DNA of 64,000 nucleotides from Rhodospirillaceae bacterium (GCA_018667335.1 JABIVD010000049.1:62001-126000); one strand, 5' to 3'; shown: positions 46,357-55,159, counted from the stretch's first letter. Numbers and translations are program-made. The notes: generated from the letters alone by a model not told the origin.

Positions 46357-46947
46357 ATGCAGGTAACGGCAGGCACAGCGCCCACATTGATCGATGCGAT
46401 TTGGCCACGGCAGTCCGGCGGGTTGCTCCGCATGGCTCTCTTGGCGGTTGTCGGTAGTGTCCTGATGGCGCTGTCGGCACGGACCCAGGTCCCGATGTGG
46501 CCGGTCCCGATGACGATGCAGACCTTTGCAGTGCTCGTGATCGGCATGGCCTATGGCTACCGCCTCGCAGGGGCGACACTTTTGCTGTATCTCGCCGAAG
46601 GTGCGGTCGGCTTGCCCGTTTTCGCCAGTGGCGGTGGCATCGCGTACTTCGCAGGCCCGACGACCGGATACCTTGTCGGCTTCTTCGTGGCGGCCGTGCT
46701 TGTGGGGTGGCTTGGCGAACGTGGCTGGGACCGCAGTGTCCCGCTCACCTTTGTGGCCATGTTCGGCGGCACCGTCGTGATATTTGCGCTGGGCGTCGCC
46801 TGGCTTTCGATCTTCCTGAATGATTTTCAAGCCGCATTGGCAAACGGGTTCAGCCCTTTCATTATCGGCGGGTTCGTGAAAATCGCACTCGCAGCCGCGG
46901 TCCTGCCGCTGGTCTGGAAGCTCGCGATCGGGAAACGCAGCGTCTGA
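46357..46947 (+). CDS. bioY: Biotin transporter BioY
   Basis: A 196-residue S-component with about six membrane segments. LSARTQVPMWPVPMTMQTFAVL, YLAEGAVGLPVFASGGG and GPTTGYLVGFFVAAVLVGWL are the BioY signature stretches. It binds biotin and works alone or with a shared ECF module. GGAGG lies six bases before the ATG at 46357. It is a monocistronic unit. I found no BioR-like TTAT-palindrome in its 86-base upstream gap. Biotin is needed for AccB in this window. Confidence 0.93.
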   Translation: MQVTAGTAPTLIDAIWPRQSGGLLRMALLAVVGSVLMALSARTQVPMWPVPMTMQTFAVLVIGMAYGYRLAGATLLLYLAEGAVGLPVFASGGGIAYFAGPTTGYLVGFFVAAVLVGWLGERGWDRSVPLTFVAMFGGTVVIFALGVAWLSIFLNDFQAALANGFSPFIIGGFVKIALAAAVLPLVWKLAIGKRSV

Positions 46948-46969
46948 TTTCACGCACATGCGGGAACGC

Positions 46970-47015
46970 AAACGGCCGTCCGACCTCATGACGAGGGGGC
47001 GGCCGTTTTGTTTTG
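46970..47015 (+). terminator. Rho-independent terminator of bioY
   Basis: AAACGGCCG (46970-46978) pairs with CGGCCGTTT (47000-47008), ending TTTTGTTTTGG. It separates bioY from the convergent TRAP operon; the long loop (21 bases) makes it somewhat weaker than the phasin terminator. Confidence 0.8.
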
Positions 47016-47045
47016 GTCGTCTGTCCTGACGTCGACGGCGTCGAC

Positions 47046-49706
47046 TTAGAAGTTCAGGGAGATATCCCGGTGGATCGCGAGGCAGCTTGCGATGTCGCTG
47101 GTGATTTCCTTGGGAAGCCGATCCTGTAGGCGCAGTCCGATGGACGTTTGGATGGCTTGGTCATAAACGGTCAGGTCTGCAAACAATGCGGTCTCCGCTC
47201 GTTTACGCCATTCCAGTTCGGACGTGTAGGCCACGATGGATTTGGCGATCTCGGCGTTGGCCGTGTCCCGGTTGAGACGTCGCGGGCTCAACGCGCGCCG
47301 TGCCTTCGACAGCGGGCTGCGGATGTCATTCACTTGCGCCAGCCCCGACAGATTGTCGGTGATGAAGGCGCGGATTGCCGCCGAGGCGTCTTCCGGGCTG
47401 GCGGTGCGCACGAGATCCTGTAGGCCTGCGTATTTGTCCCCGATGGCTTCGAGGGCGCTTGTATCGGCGAGGATTGCGCGAATATCGCGGACCGGGCCGT
47501 AGGCGTCATCCACAGTCCGGCGATACGTCTGACGGGCTTTGCGCTCCGTTGACGTCAATCCGACGAATTGTTTCCGGAGATCCTTCCATTCGGCTGGTAT
47601 ACGCGTCAGCAGTTCGGCTTGGTGTGCGAGGAGATCTTCGATCTTCTGCTCGGCATCGCGGATGCCCTGGGTGTCGCCATCGCGTTTGAGTTGGAAAATC
47701 CCCGTCCGAATTTCGTCGACTTCCTCGTCGACATCGCGCGCGTCGGATTCCAGCCGGCGGACTTCGCGATGCAGCGGTTCATATCCTGGCGTAAAGCTCT
47801 CAACCTTGGCTGCCGCCGTGCGGACGCTCTCGACCAAGGCGAAGACGCTTCCTGCCTTGTCCAGGCCTGTCCGCAACGCATTGGCGTGGGCGTCCGGCAG
47901 GGCCGAGAGGTTGAGCTGATGGGCATTGTCGATGGCGGCCTGAATCTGGTTGCCGTTCTGATCGTAGAAGCTGAACAGATGCTCCTCGATGCAGGCCTGT
48001 AGGCGCGGGTTCTGCGGTGGTGGTGCTGTGTCCGCGGTCAGGAACGACTTGTTCGGTAGGAAGTTCACGAGGCTCGGGAAGAAGCCCACGATGGTGAGGC
48101 CGACGAGCTGCAGTCCGATGAACGCGGTCACGCCCTTGTACATATCGGTGGTTTTGACTTCCGGCGGTGCAACGCCGCGCAGATAGAACAATGCGAACCC
48201 GAACGGCGGCGTCAGGAACGACGTCTGCATGTTCACGCCTATCATGACACCAAGCCAGACGGCCGTGATGTTGGCCGAGGGGTCGGCGAGCAGGATCGGT
48301 GCGATAATCGGGACCACGACGACGGCGATCTCGATGAAATCGAGGAAGAAGCCGAGGACGAAGATTACGGCCATCACGACGATGAACTGGGCCCAGAATC
48401 CACCCGGAAGCCCGCCGAGAAATTCTTTGACGAGTTCTTCGCCGCCGAAGGACCTGAACGCCGCGGTCAGCATGGCCGCACCCAGTAGAATGATGAAGAC
48501 CATCGACGTGGTCTTGGCGGTCTCGACCATCACCCCCTGCAGGGTCTCGTCGATCTTGAGGGTGCGCCAGGCGCTCCAGATGACCCCGACCAGCAGCCCG
48601 ACCACCGCAATGGCCGCGAGACCGACTCCCAGCGCATCGGTGCTGTTGTCGATCGATTTGACGTTCAGGTCGAACTGACTGATCAGGAACAGGATCGCGG
48701 CGATCGAAACCACCGCCAGGATCGCGGGATAGAAGGCGCCGCGCTTGCCGTCCATCAGGCGATAACCGGCCATGATCATGGCGCCGATCGCACCGATGGC
48801 ACCGGCCTGGTTCACCGTGGCGATGCCCATGATGATCGAGCCCAGAACGGCGAGGATCAGGGTCAGCGGCGGGACCAAGGCGAGGACGACGCGTCCGGCG
48901 AAGCGAATATCGTATCGCCCCTCATAGGGCACGGGCGGCGCGGAACCCTTCTTCAGGAAGGCGAAGATAAGGATGTAAGCGGCGTAGAGGCCGACCAGAA
49001 CGATCCCGGGAAGCAGGGCGCCCAGGAACATGTCGCCGGCGCTGGTTGACGTGATGTCGAACGCGCTCGGCATGGAGATTTCGCCGGTTCCGAACTTGTA
49101 CTCGAGCTTGCGTGCCGTGCTTGCCTGATCGGTCGCATTCGACAACTGATCGGCCAGGATGATCAGCACAATCGAGGGCGGGATGATCTGCCCGAGCGTA
49201 CCCGACGCGGCGATGGTGCCGGTGGCGAGCGGCTTGGAGTAATTGTTGCGCAGCATCGCGGGGAGCGAGATCAGCCCCATCGCGACGACCGTGGCACCAA
49301 CGATGCCGGTGGTCGCGGCCAGCAGTGCGCCGACGAAGACCACCGAAATGCCGAGGCCGCCCGGGACCGGGCCGAACAGCTGTGCCATCGTGACGAGCAG
49401 ATCTTCGGCGATCTTCGAGCGCTGGAGCATGATGCCCATGAACACGAACAGCGGCACTGCGATCAGCGTGTCGCGTTCGACTTCCCAGTACACCCCGCGG
49501 AAGTTGGTCACCCCGGCCGTCAGCCACTGGACCGGTCCGTCTTGCGCGAAATAGGCGCCGACATCACCGGCGAAAACGGCACCGGTCAGCGAGGCGATGC
49601 CGATGGTGAGGATGGCCGCGCCAGGCAGTGCGAAGGCGACCGGGAAGCCCATGCCCAGGGCGCCCGCCATGATCAGGACCAGCAATGCTACGAAGAAGAG
49701 TTCCAT
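47046..49706 (-). CDS. dctM: TRAP transporter large permease with C-terminal extension
   Basis: An 886-residue protein. Residues 1-560 are a DctM-type permease with about 12-14 membrane segments (GMGFPVAFALPGAA, QRSKIAEDLL, GATVVAMGLISLPAML, QIIPPSIVLIILADQ, SFLTPPFGFALFYLRGVAP), driving sodium-dependent uptake. An inserted soluble loop follows QIIPPSIVL at about 190-225. Residues 561-886 are a hydrophilic, charged, helical tail with heptad-like stretches (HREVRRLESDARDVDEEVDEI) and no family I recognise; ordinary DctM proteins end soon after the last membrane helix. It is the third gene of the TRAP set in transcription order. Confidence 0.92.
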   Translation of the reverse strand: MELFFVALLVLIMAGALGMGFPVAFALPGAAILTIGIASLTGAVFAGDVGAYFAQDGPVQWLTAGVTNFRGVYWEVERDTLIAVPLFVFMGIMLQRSKIAEDLLVTMAQLFGPVPGGLGISVVFVGALLAATTGIVGATVVAMGLISLPAMLRNNYSKPLATGTIAASGTLGQIIPPSIVLIILADQLSNATDQASTARKLEYKFGTGEISMPSAFDITSTSAGDMFLGALLPGIVLVGLYAAYILIFAFLKKGSAPPVPYEGRYDIRFAGRVVLALVPPLTLILAVLGSIIMGIATVNQAGAIGAIGAMIMAGYRLMDGKRGAFYPAILAVVSIAAILFLISQFDLNVKSIDNSTDALGVGLAAIAVVGLLVGVIWSAWRTLKIDETLQGVMVETAKTTSMVFIILLGAAMLTAAFRSFGGEELVKEFLGGLPGGFWAQFIVVMAVIFVLGFFLDFIEIAVVVVPIIAPILLADPSANITAVWLGVMIGVNMQTSFLTPPFGFALFYLRGVAPPEVKTTDMYKGVTAFIGLQLVGLTIVGFFPSLVNFLPNKSFLTADTAPPPQNPRLQACIEEHLFSFYDQNGNQIQAAIDNAHQLNLSALPDAHANALRTGLDKAGSVFALVESVRTAAAKVESFTPGYEPLHREVRRLESDARDVDEEVDEIRTGIFQLKRDGDTQGIRDAEQKIEDLLAHQAELLTRIPAEWKDLRKQFVGLTSTERKARQTYRRTVDDAYGPVRDIRAILADTSALEAIGDKYAGLQDLVRTASPEDASAAIRAFITDNLSGLAQVNDIRSPLSKARRALSPRRLNRDTANAEIAKSIVAYTSELEWRKRAETALFADLTVYDQAIQTSIGLRLQDRLPKEITSDIASCLAIHRDISLNF

Positions 49707-49724
49707 CAGTGCCGATCCCGCGCG

Positions 49725-50768
49725 CTAGTCGTTGAGGCCGGCAGGGCGCGCCGGGCGGCCCGGCTCTTCGCGCAATTCGGCGGCGTTGGCGAGGAAATAG
49801 TTCATGAACTGGACCAGCATGGATACGGCGAACACGGCGAGGAACCCGGCCATGAGATATTTGACGAACATGCCGAAGCCGGCCTGAGTCGTCTCGAAGG
49901 CGAGGATCGGGCTGTTGATGACGGCGGCCTTCGACCACATGCCGAGCGAGATGATCACCCAGCACAGCGGCGCGCCGAGAAGGAGGCATCCGAGCACATT
50001 GACCCACGCTTTGCCGCGCGGCCCGAGGCCTGCATAGACGACATCGACACGGACATGGCCTTCTTCGACCAGGGCGTAGGCGCTGGCGAACAGGAACAGG
50101 CCCGCATACCAGAAGCGCACCAGGTCGCCCATGAAGGCCTGCTCATAGGAAAACACGAAGCGGGCGATCACGATCTGCAGTTCCGCGACCACCACCAGCA
50201 GGGCAAGCCAGCTGAATCCCAGTGTTTTCTTGAAATAGGCGATGACACAGGCCAGGCCGATCAGCGGCATGTGGAAATAGGTGCCGCGGAAGCGCGACTG
50301 GCCGAGTTGCTTCTCGAGATCGGCGCCAACGAAATAGCCGAGAAATCCCTCGACGCGCAGAAAGGACATGATGGCGTCACCCAGGCCGACGATAAAGACG
50401 GCCCAGAAGGCGGCACGGACGATGTAGGCGGCGATGGCACCCAGCCGGGCCGCCTCCACATGCATGAGGCGTTGGGGTGTCTTGATGACAAAACCGATAA
50501 CGCCGAGGACCAGCACGAGGTAGCTGGCCAACTGAACCCAGCCGAGCGTGATGGACAGTCCGGACAATGGTTTGCGCAATGGATCGAAGCCGAACCAGCC
50601 CTGGTGGGCAAACAGGTTCGAGAGGCCGGGCCAGTCCTGCCAGAAAATCAGGTAATTGTTCAGGACAAACAGAAACCCAAGACCGACGACCGAAAGCGCG
50701 AAGGACCGCAACGCGAGCGGTGCGAAGTCGCTGTCGAGTGATGGTGACGCTGCCGTTGTATCCGTCAT
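49725..50768 (-). CDS. dctQ: TRAP transporter small permease (large DctQ variant)
   Basis: A 347-residue membrane protein; the C-terminal half (LGFSWLALLVVVAELQIVIARFVFSYEQAFMGDLVRFWYAG onward, given as a range only) is the four-helix DctQ domain with the EEGHVRVDVVY motif. The N-terminal half adds three or four membrane helices and makes the protein nearly twice the usual DctQ length. Long small permeases like this accompany TakP/FcbT1-type binding proteins. It lies 18 bases upstream of dctM and is separated from the binding-protein gene by a stable hairpin. Confidence 0.88.
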   Translation of the reverse strand: MTDTTAASPSLDSDFAPLALRSFALSVVGLGFLFVLNNYLIFWQDWPGLSNLFAHQGWFGFDPLRKPLSGLSITLGWVQLASYLVLVLGVIGFVIKTPQRLMHVEAARLGAIAAYIVRAAFWAVFIVGLGDAIMSFLRVEGFLGYFVGADLEKQLGQSRFRGTYFHMPLIGLACVIAYFKKTLGFSWLALLVVVAELQIVIARFVFSYEQAFMGDLVRFWYAGLFLFASAYALVEEGHVRVDVVYAGLGPRGKAWVNVLGCLLLGAPLCWVIISLGMWSKAAVINSPILAFETTQAGFGMFVKYLMAGFLAVFAVSMLVQFMNYFLANAAELREEPGRPARPAGLND

Positions 50769-50847
50769 GGATTCCGCGAGGCTCGCTGTCCGGGAACAGG
50801 CTCGGACCCGAATGAGGTCCGTACCAAAAGACTAACGCAACATGGAA

Positions 50848-50869
50848 AGCGGAGCCCGAGGGCTCCGCT
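50848..50869 (-). terminator. Hairpin between TRAP binding-protein and permease genes
   Basis: AGCGGAGCC and GGCTCCGCT form a perfect nine-base stem with a four-base loop, followed on the minus strand by TTTCC. Between the binding-protein gene and the permease genes such hairpins often stabilise or partly terminate the transcript so that more binding protein than permease is made. Confidence 0.6.
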
Positions 50870-50895
50870 CCACATTGTCGCTATTGTCGTCGCAC

Positions 50896-51996
50896 CTACA
50901 GGCCGAGGACGCGGTTACGCTGCTGGACATAGGCCTGGTCCGAAATGTTGGTCCAGGCGCCGACATCGGCACGTGACTTGAGGAAGCTGTTGTAGATGCG
51001 GCTCGACAGATCGCTGTGGGCCTGCACCTCCTCAAACACCTCTTCAGCGGCTTCGCTGAAGCTGTCGTAGATCTCATCCGAGAACTGACGAAGCTGGACG
51101 CCCTGATTGGTGATCAGGTCCTGGAGTGCCGCGCCGGACTTGGCGTTGTACTCAGACATCATCCAGTCATTCTCGGATGCGGCGGCTGCTTCGATGATGG
51201 CCTGGTCGGACTTCGACAGCTTGCCCCAGAACGAAGCGTTCAGGCCGAGTGCGAGCATGGCGCCCGGCTCGTGCATGCCCGGATAGTAGTAGAACTTGGC
51301 CGCTTCATAGAATTTCATGAAGGCGTCGTTCCATGGGCCAACCCATTCGGTGGCGTCGATCGCGCCGGAAACCAGGTTTTCATAAATCTGACCACCCGGG
51401 AGGGAGACCGGCGAGGCGCCGAGCTTGGCCATGACGTCGCCGCCAAGACCCGGGATACGCATTTTGAGACCCTTGAGATCGTCGGCTGAATTGATTTCCT
51501 TGCGGAACCAGCCACCCATCTGGACGCCCGTGTTGCCGGCCATCAACCCCTTGAGGCCGAATTCACTGCCGAGCTCGTCCCAGAGTTCCTGGCCGCCGCC
51601 AAAGCGGATCCAGGCATTCATCTCGGTGTAGGTCAGGCCAAACGGGACGGCGGTGAAGAACGCCCAGCCCGGATTCTTGCCTTTCCAGTAATAGTCGGCG
51701 GCGTGATAGCCCTGTGCGTTGTTCGATGCGACTTCGTCGAAGCTGTCGAACGCGCCCACGCGCTCGCCGGCGGCGAAATACTGCATCTGGATGCGGCCTT
51801 CACTCATGACCCCAATACGCTCGGCGAGGCGCTGTGCGCCGGTGCCCAGACCGGGGAAGTCGCGCGGCCATGTCGAGACCATCGCGAACTCAATCCGCTC
51901 CTGCGCGATTGCCGGTTTCGGGAAGGCTGAAGCCGCAGCGGCTGCGCCGGTGACGCCGGCGATACCGGCGGCTTTGATAAATTTACGTCGTTCCAT
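50896..51996 (-). CDS. TRAP transporter substrate-binding protein, TakP/FcbT1-like
   Basis: A 366-residue periplasmic protein with a Tat signal (ERRKFIKAAG, cleavage after AIAQ). It closely resembles TakP of Rhodobacter, which binds 2-oxo acids with sodium: NTGVQMGGWFRKEI, DLKGLKMRIPGLGGDVMAKLG broken after PGL, DATEWVGPWND and YYYPGMHEPG with the ligand-contacting aromatic residues. A 2-oxo acid ligand is a reasonable inference, but FcbT1-type relatives bind aromatic acids. The ATG at 51996 follows AAGGAGC; the open frame upstream has no ribosome site. First gene of the TRAP set. Confidence 0.92.
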   Translation of the reverse strand: MERRKFIKAAGIAGVTGAAAAASAFPKPAIAQERIEFAMVSTWPRDFPGLGTGAQRLAERIGVMSEGRIQMQYFAAGERVGAFDSFDEVASNNAQGYHAADYYWKGKNPGWAFFTAVPFGLTYTEMNAWIRFGGGQELWDELGSEFGLKGLMAGNTGVQMGGWFRKEINSADDLKGLKMRIPGLGGDVMAKLGASPVSLPGGQIYENLVSGAIDATEWVGPWNDAFMKFYEAAKFYYYPGMHEPGAMLALGLNASFWGKLSKSDQAIIEAAAASENDWMMSEYNAKSGAALQDLITNQGVQLRQFSDEIYDSFSEAAEEVFEEVQAHSDLSSRIYNSFLKSRADVGAWTNISDQAYVQQRNRVLGL

Positions 51997-52193
51997 GAAT
52001 TGCTCCTTGGGGTGGGTTTTTTTGTGTTTGATTCCCTGACCGGATTTACAGACGTCCGCAAGGCCAGAGATATGCGAAATTTGACGATCGTGCATCGACC
52101 GCAAACGGTTGCAGAAACCTTAAGCCAGCGGGTGTATGGGCGCAACGGCACGTGACGCCATCCAAAAGTATGACGATCACGTATTTGTGGATT

Positions 52194-52937
52194 TCAGCGG
52201 GGCGGTTCGCTGGTGGGAAGCGGGTCGTCAGTCCAGCCTTTTGGCCCCAGATGCTCGATGGGCTGATAGCGGCTCTTGTACGTCATTTTGTCACAGCCCT
52301 CGATCCAGTAGCCCAGATAGACATAGGGCCGCTCGCGCGCCATTGCTTCGCGGACGAGTTGCAGGATGCTGAATGTGCCGAGGCTTCGACTATCAGCAGT
52401 TGGCTCGAAATAGCTGTACACCGCCGACAGACCTGTCGAGAGAATGTCTGTCAGGCACGCGCCCAGAAGGGCGCCCGATGCGTCGCGGATCGACATCAAC
52501 TCGGTGTCGACGACCGAATCCTCGACCATGGCGCGGAAGTCCGAGAACGACATCGCGGCCATCTCGCCACCGCTGTGGCGCGCACGCTGGTACCGGAAGA
52601 AGAGATCGTAATGCTCGTCAGTTGCGAGCGCGGCCTCGGTGTTGACGATCAGGTCCGTATTCTTCTTCCAGACGCGCTGTTGCGAGCGGGTGGGTGTAAA
52701 CCTCGCAACCGGGACCCGGATCGGAACGCAGCCATTGCAACCCGGACAAGCAGGCCGATACACGATGTGGTGTGACCGGCGGAATCCGGCCAACGCGAGC
52801 TGATCATGAAGGTCTTGCGCCTGTGCGCCGCGCAGTTCGGTAAAGAGGTTCCGCTCGACACGGCCGTCGAGATACGGACAGGGCATCGGACCCGTCCGGT
52901 AGAAAACAAGCGGAGGTTTTGGCGCTTGGGTGGTCAT
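52194..52937 (-). CDS. bpt: Aspartate/glutamate leucyltransferase Bpt (arginyltransferase family)
   Basis: A 247-residue enzyme of the ATE1 superfamily that transfers Leu to proteins starting with Asp or Glu, making them ClpS substrates. The N-terminal cysteine cluster (CPYLDGRVERNLF, RPACPGCNGCVPIRV) and the C-terminal VYLGYWIEGCDKMTYKSRYQP block are diagnostic; the charge pattern is the bacterial Bpt type. The ATG at 52937 is used; a TTG two codons upstream is unlikely. It lies downstream of motAB on the minus strand. Confidence 0.94.
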   Translation of the reverse strand: MTTQAPKPPLVFYRTGPMPCPYLDGRVERNLFTELRGAQAQDLHDQLALAGFRRSHHIVYRPACPGCNGCVPIRVPVARFTPTRSQQRVWKKNTDLIVNTEAALATDEHYDLFFRYQRARHSGGEMAAMSFSDFRAMVEDSVVDTELMSIRDASGALLGACLTDILSTGLSAVYSYFEPTADSRSLGTFSILQLVREAMARERPYVYLGYWIEGCDKMTYKSRYQPIEHLGPKGWTDDPLPTSEPPR

Positions 52938-53028
52938 GCACAAATCCGGATGGAAAATCGCGAAACAGTGCGAATTCTAGCGATATCGAACGTGTCGCGC
53001 AAAGCGCTCCGCGTGGTGATTGCGGTGG

Positions 53029-54171
53029 TCAGCCGGAAGTTTGTCGGTCGTCGATCTCGGTCTTCCGGGCCGGCGTGATAGCGCCGGGTTCGTTCTTGTC
53101 GTTGACCCCGACGTCGCTGGGCCCGGGGGCGGCAGGCTCTGGTGCCGCCGGTAATGTGCCGCTGCCCAGATTTTCCACATCGAGTTCGAGGGGGAGTTCG
53201 TTCTCGCGCAGAAGGACGATGCTGATGCGACGATTCTGTTCGCTCTCCGGCTCGTTCGGCAGCAAGGGATCGGTGTCGGCGCGCCCCTGGACCAGCGCGA
53301 TGCGTTTGGAACCGAGGCCGGATTCGATCAGGAGTCGACGCGCGGCGTTCGCCCGGTCGGAACTGAGCTCCCAGTTGGTATAGCCTTCGGCAGACCGATA
53401 GCCGCGCGAGTCCGTGTGCCCGCTGATTGAAATCTTGTTGGACAGCTGATTGACGACCCGTGAGACGAGCTGGACGAGCTTACGGGTCTCGGCATTTGGC
53501 TGCGAGCTGCCCAGCGCGAACATCGAATAGCCGGCCTGGTCAACCAACTGGATACGCAAACCTTCGGGCGTTTGCTCGATCATCAGGCTGTCTTCCAGCT
53601 GGGCAAGTTCGGGAACGGTCTCGATCGCCTGGCGGAGCGCGTCTGCGGCCGCTTCGAACTGGGCCTGTTCGCGCTTGGCCATCGCTTGTTGTATGGCGGC
53701 CTCGTCGACGTTGCCATCGGCGGCCTTGTCGGTCTCACCATTTTCGGCGAACTCGGTAGAGCCGTCCTGGGCGAATTCAGACTCGCCACCGTCACCGGCC
53801 GTAACCTCTTCACCCTCGACACCACCATCGCCGTCTCCTGACGGAAGCGGCGGCAGGGGTACGCTCGCGCCATCACTCTCGGCAGCGGCCGAGATCTTGT
53901 TGCCATCGATCGCAACGGTCTTGCCGCCGAGAATACCGCCCGAGCCGCTGCCCGGTGACGCGATGGATTCCGGCGAAAAATAGTCAGCAATGCCCGAGCG
54001 CTGTTCCTCGGTCGTTGCGTTCAGCAACCAGAGCAACAGGAAGAACGCCATCATCGCGGTTACAAAATCGGCGTAGGCAACTTTCCAGGCGCCGCCATGG
54101 TGGGCGTGTCCGCCTTTCTTCACCTTCTTGATGATGATGGTTTGCTGGTTTGGATTGCCTGCTTCAGCCAT
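53029..54171 (-). CDS. motB: Flagellar motor protein MotB
   Basis: A 380-residue stator subunit. The single membrane helix AYADFVTAMMAFFLLLWLLN carries the proton-binding Asp35. A long acidic, Gly/Ser-rich linker (about 75-165) leads to the OmpA-like peptidoglycan-binding domain (ISISGHTDSRGYRS ... NRRISIVLL, about 235-325), then a Pro/Ala-rich tail of about 50 residues that most MotB proteins lack. It anchors MotA to the cell wall. The gene follows motA after 27 bases. Confidence 0.93.
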   Translation of the reverse strand: MAEAGNPNQQTIIIKKVKKGGHAHHGGAWKVAYADFVTAMMAFFLLLWLLNATTEEQRSGIADYFSPESIASPGSGSGGILGGKTVAIDGNKISAAAESDGASVPLPPLPSGDGDGGVEGEEVTAGDGGESEFAQDGSTEFAENGETDKAADGNVDEAAIQQAMAKREQAQFEAAADALRQAIETVPELAQLEDSLMIEQTPEGLRIQLVDQAGYSMFALGSSQPNAETRKLVQLVSRVVNQLSNKISISGHTDSRGYRSAEGYTNWELSSDRANAARRLLIESGLGSKRIALVQGRADTDPLLPNEPESEQNRRISIVLLRENELPLELDVENLGSGTLPAAPEPAAPGPSDVGVNDKNEPGAITPARKTEIDDRQTSG

Positions 54172-54198
54172 ATCCGCGCTCGCTGTGCCGGCGCCGGA

Positions 54199-55056
54199 CT
54201 AGGCGGGCACGTTCTCGGTCGCTTCCTCGAGCTCGGCGAAGGTCGGACGGACGCTGCTGAGCAGCGTCTTGCGTGCGAATTCGACCGAGACCGCCGGCGC
54301 ATTGCCCGCGACATGGGCGAGGATGCCGGCCTTGAGGCAGACCAGATATTTGCTGTTGGCTTCCTGCGCCATCTTGATGGCACTCGCCAGCGGGCCGACG
54401 AAGCCGTAGGCAAGGAGAATGCCGAGGAATGTGCCGACCAGGGCGCCACCGATCAGCTTGCCGAGAATCTCCGGCGGCTCGGTGATCGAACCCATGGTTT
54501 TGATGATGCCCAGCACGGCGGCGACGATACCCAGTGCGGGAAAACCGTCACCGAGGAGCTGCATCGCAGTCGCGATCTGCTCGTCTTCGAGATGGTGGAC
54601 GTCGAGCTCTTCATCCATCAGGGCTTCGAGTTCGTGCGGGTTTTCCGAGCCGAGGGTCACGAGGCGCAGATAGTCGCAGAAGAATTCGATGCCGTGGTGA
54701 TTGCTGACGAAACCCGGGAAGTTTGCGAAGAGCTCGCTGTCATGGGGATTCTCGATGTGCTGTTCGAGTGCGAGGTTCCCCTTCGCCTTGGCCAGCTTGA
54801 ACGTGACGTACATCATCGACAGGAGTTCGAGATAATCCTGTTTGGTGCTCGAGGGGCCTTTGAGGGCGGTCTTGAAGCCTTTGCCGGTGGATTTCAGGAC
54901 GCTCTTCGGGTTGGACGTAATGTAGGCGCCCACACCAGCACCGCCGATGATCACCAGTTCAAAGGGTTGAAAGAGAACAGCCAGCTTGCCGCCCATGGCG
55001 ACGTAGCCGCCGAGCACACTACCAAGCACAACCAACCATCCAACTAGTACAAGCAT
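54199..55056 (-). CDS. motA: Flagellar motor protein MotA
   Basis: A 285-residue stator subunit with four membrane helices (about 1-18, 31-50, 170-190 and 200-220). MGGKLAVLFQPFELVIIGGAG, the cytoplasmic loop charges that touch FliG, and LGDGFPALGIVAAVLGIIKTMGSI, given in parts, match MotA. With MotB it forms the proton channel of the motor. No other flagellar gene is in the window. A CtrA-like site lies about 60 bases upstream. Confidence 0.94.
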   Translation of the reverse strand: MLVLVGWLVVLGSVLGGYVAMGGKLAVLFQPFELVIIGGAGVGAYITSNPKSVLKSTGKGFKTALKGPSSTKQDYLELLSMMYVTFKLAKAKGNLALEQHIENPHDSELFANFPGFVSNHHGIEFFCDYLRLVTLGSENPHELEALMDEELDVHHLEDEQIATAMQLLGDGFPALGIVAAVLGIIKTMGSITEPPEILGKLIGGALVGTFLGILLAYGFVGPLASAIKMAQEANSKYLVCLKAGILAHVAGNAPAVSVEFARKTLLSSVRPTFAELEEATENVPA

Positions 55057-55115
55057 CGCATCACTGGCCCAATGAGAGCGGGGAAATCCGCTGGACCTAG
55101 ATTGACGAGGATAGG

Positions 55116-55130
55116 TTAAGAAGCGGTTTA
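55116..55130 (-). promoter_or_regulatory. Possible CtrA site upstream of motA
   Basis: TTAA (55116-55119), seven bases and TTTA (55127-55130) match the CtrA half-site pair TTAA-N7-TTAA at seven of eight positions; on the minus strand the second half reads TTAACC as in the consensus. CtrA controls flagellar genes in many alphaproteobacteria. Short sites like this are frequent by chance. Confidence 0.3.
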
Positions 55131-55159
55131 GGTCCGGCTCTAGGTCCGGCTCTAGGTCC
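55131..55159 (-). repeat. 12-base tandem repeats across the ilvA stop codon
   Basis: GGTCCGGCTCTA is repeated at 55131-55142 and 55143-55154, with a partial third copy GGTCC to 55159. Read in the ilvA direction, each unit contains an in-frame TAG (55154-55152 and 55142-55140) and a TAA follows at 55130-55128, so three stop codons stand 12 bases apart. Confidence 0.9.
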
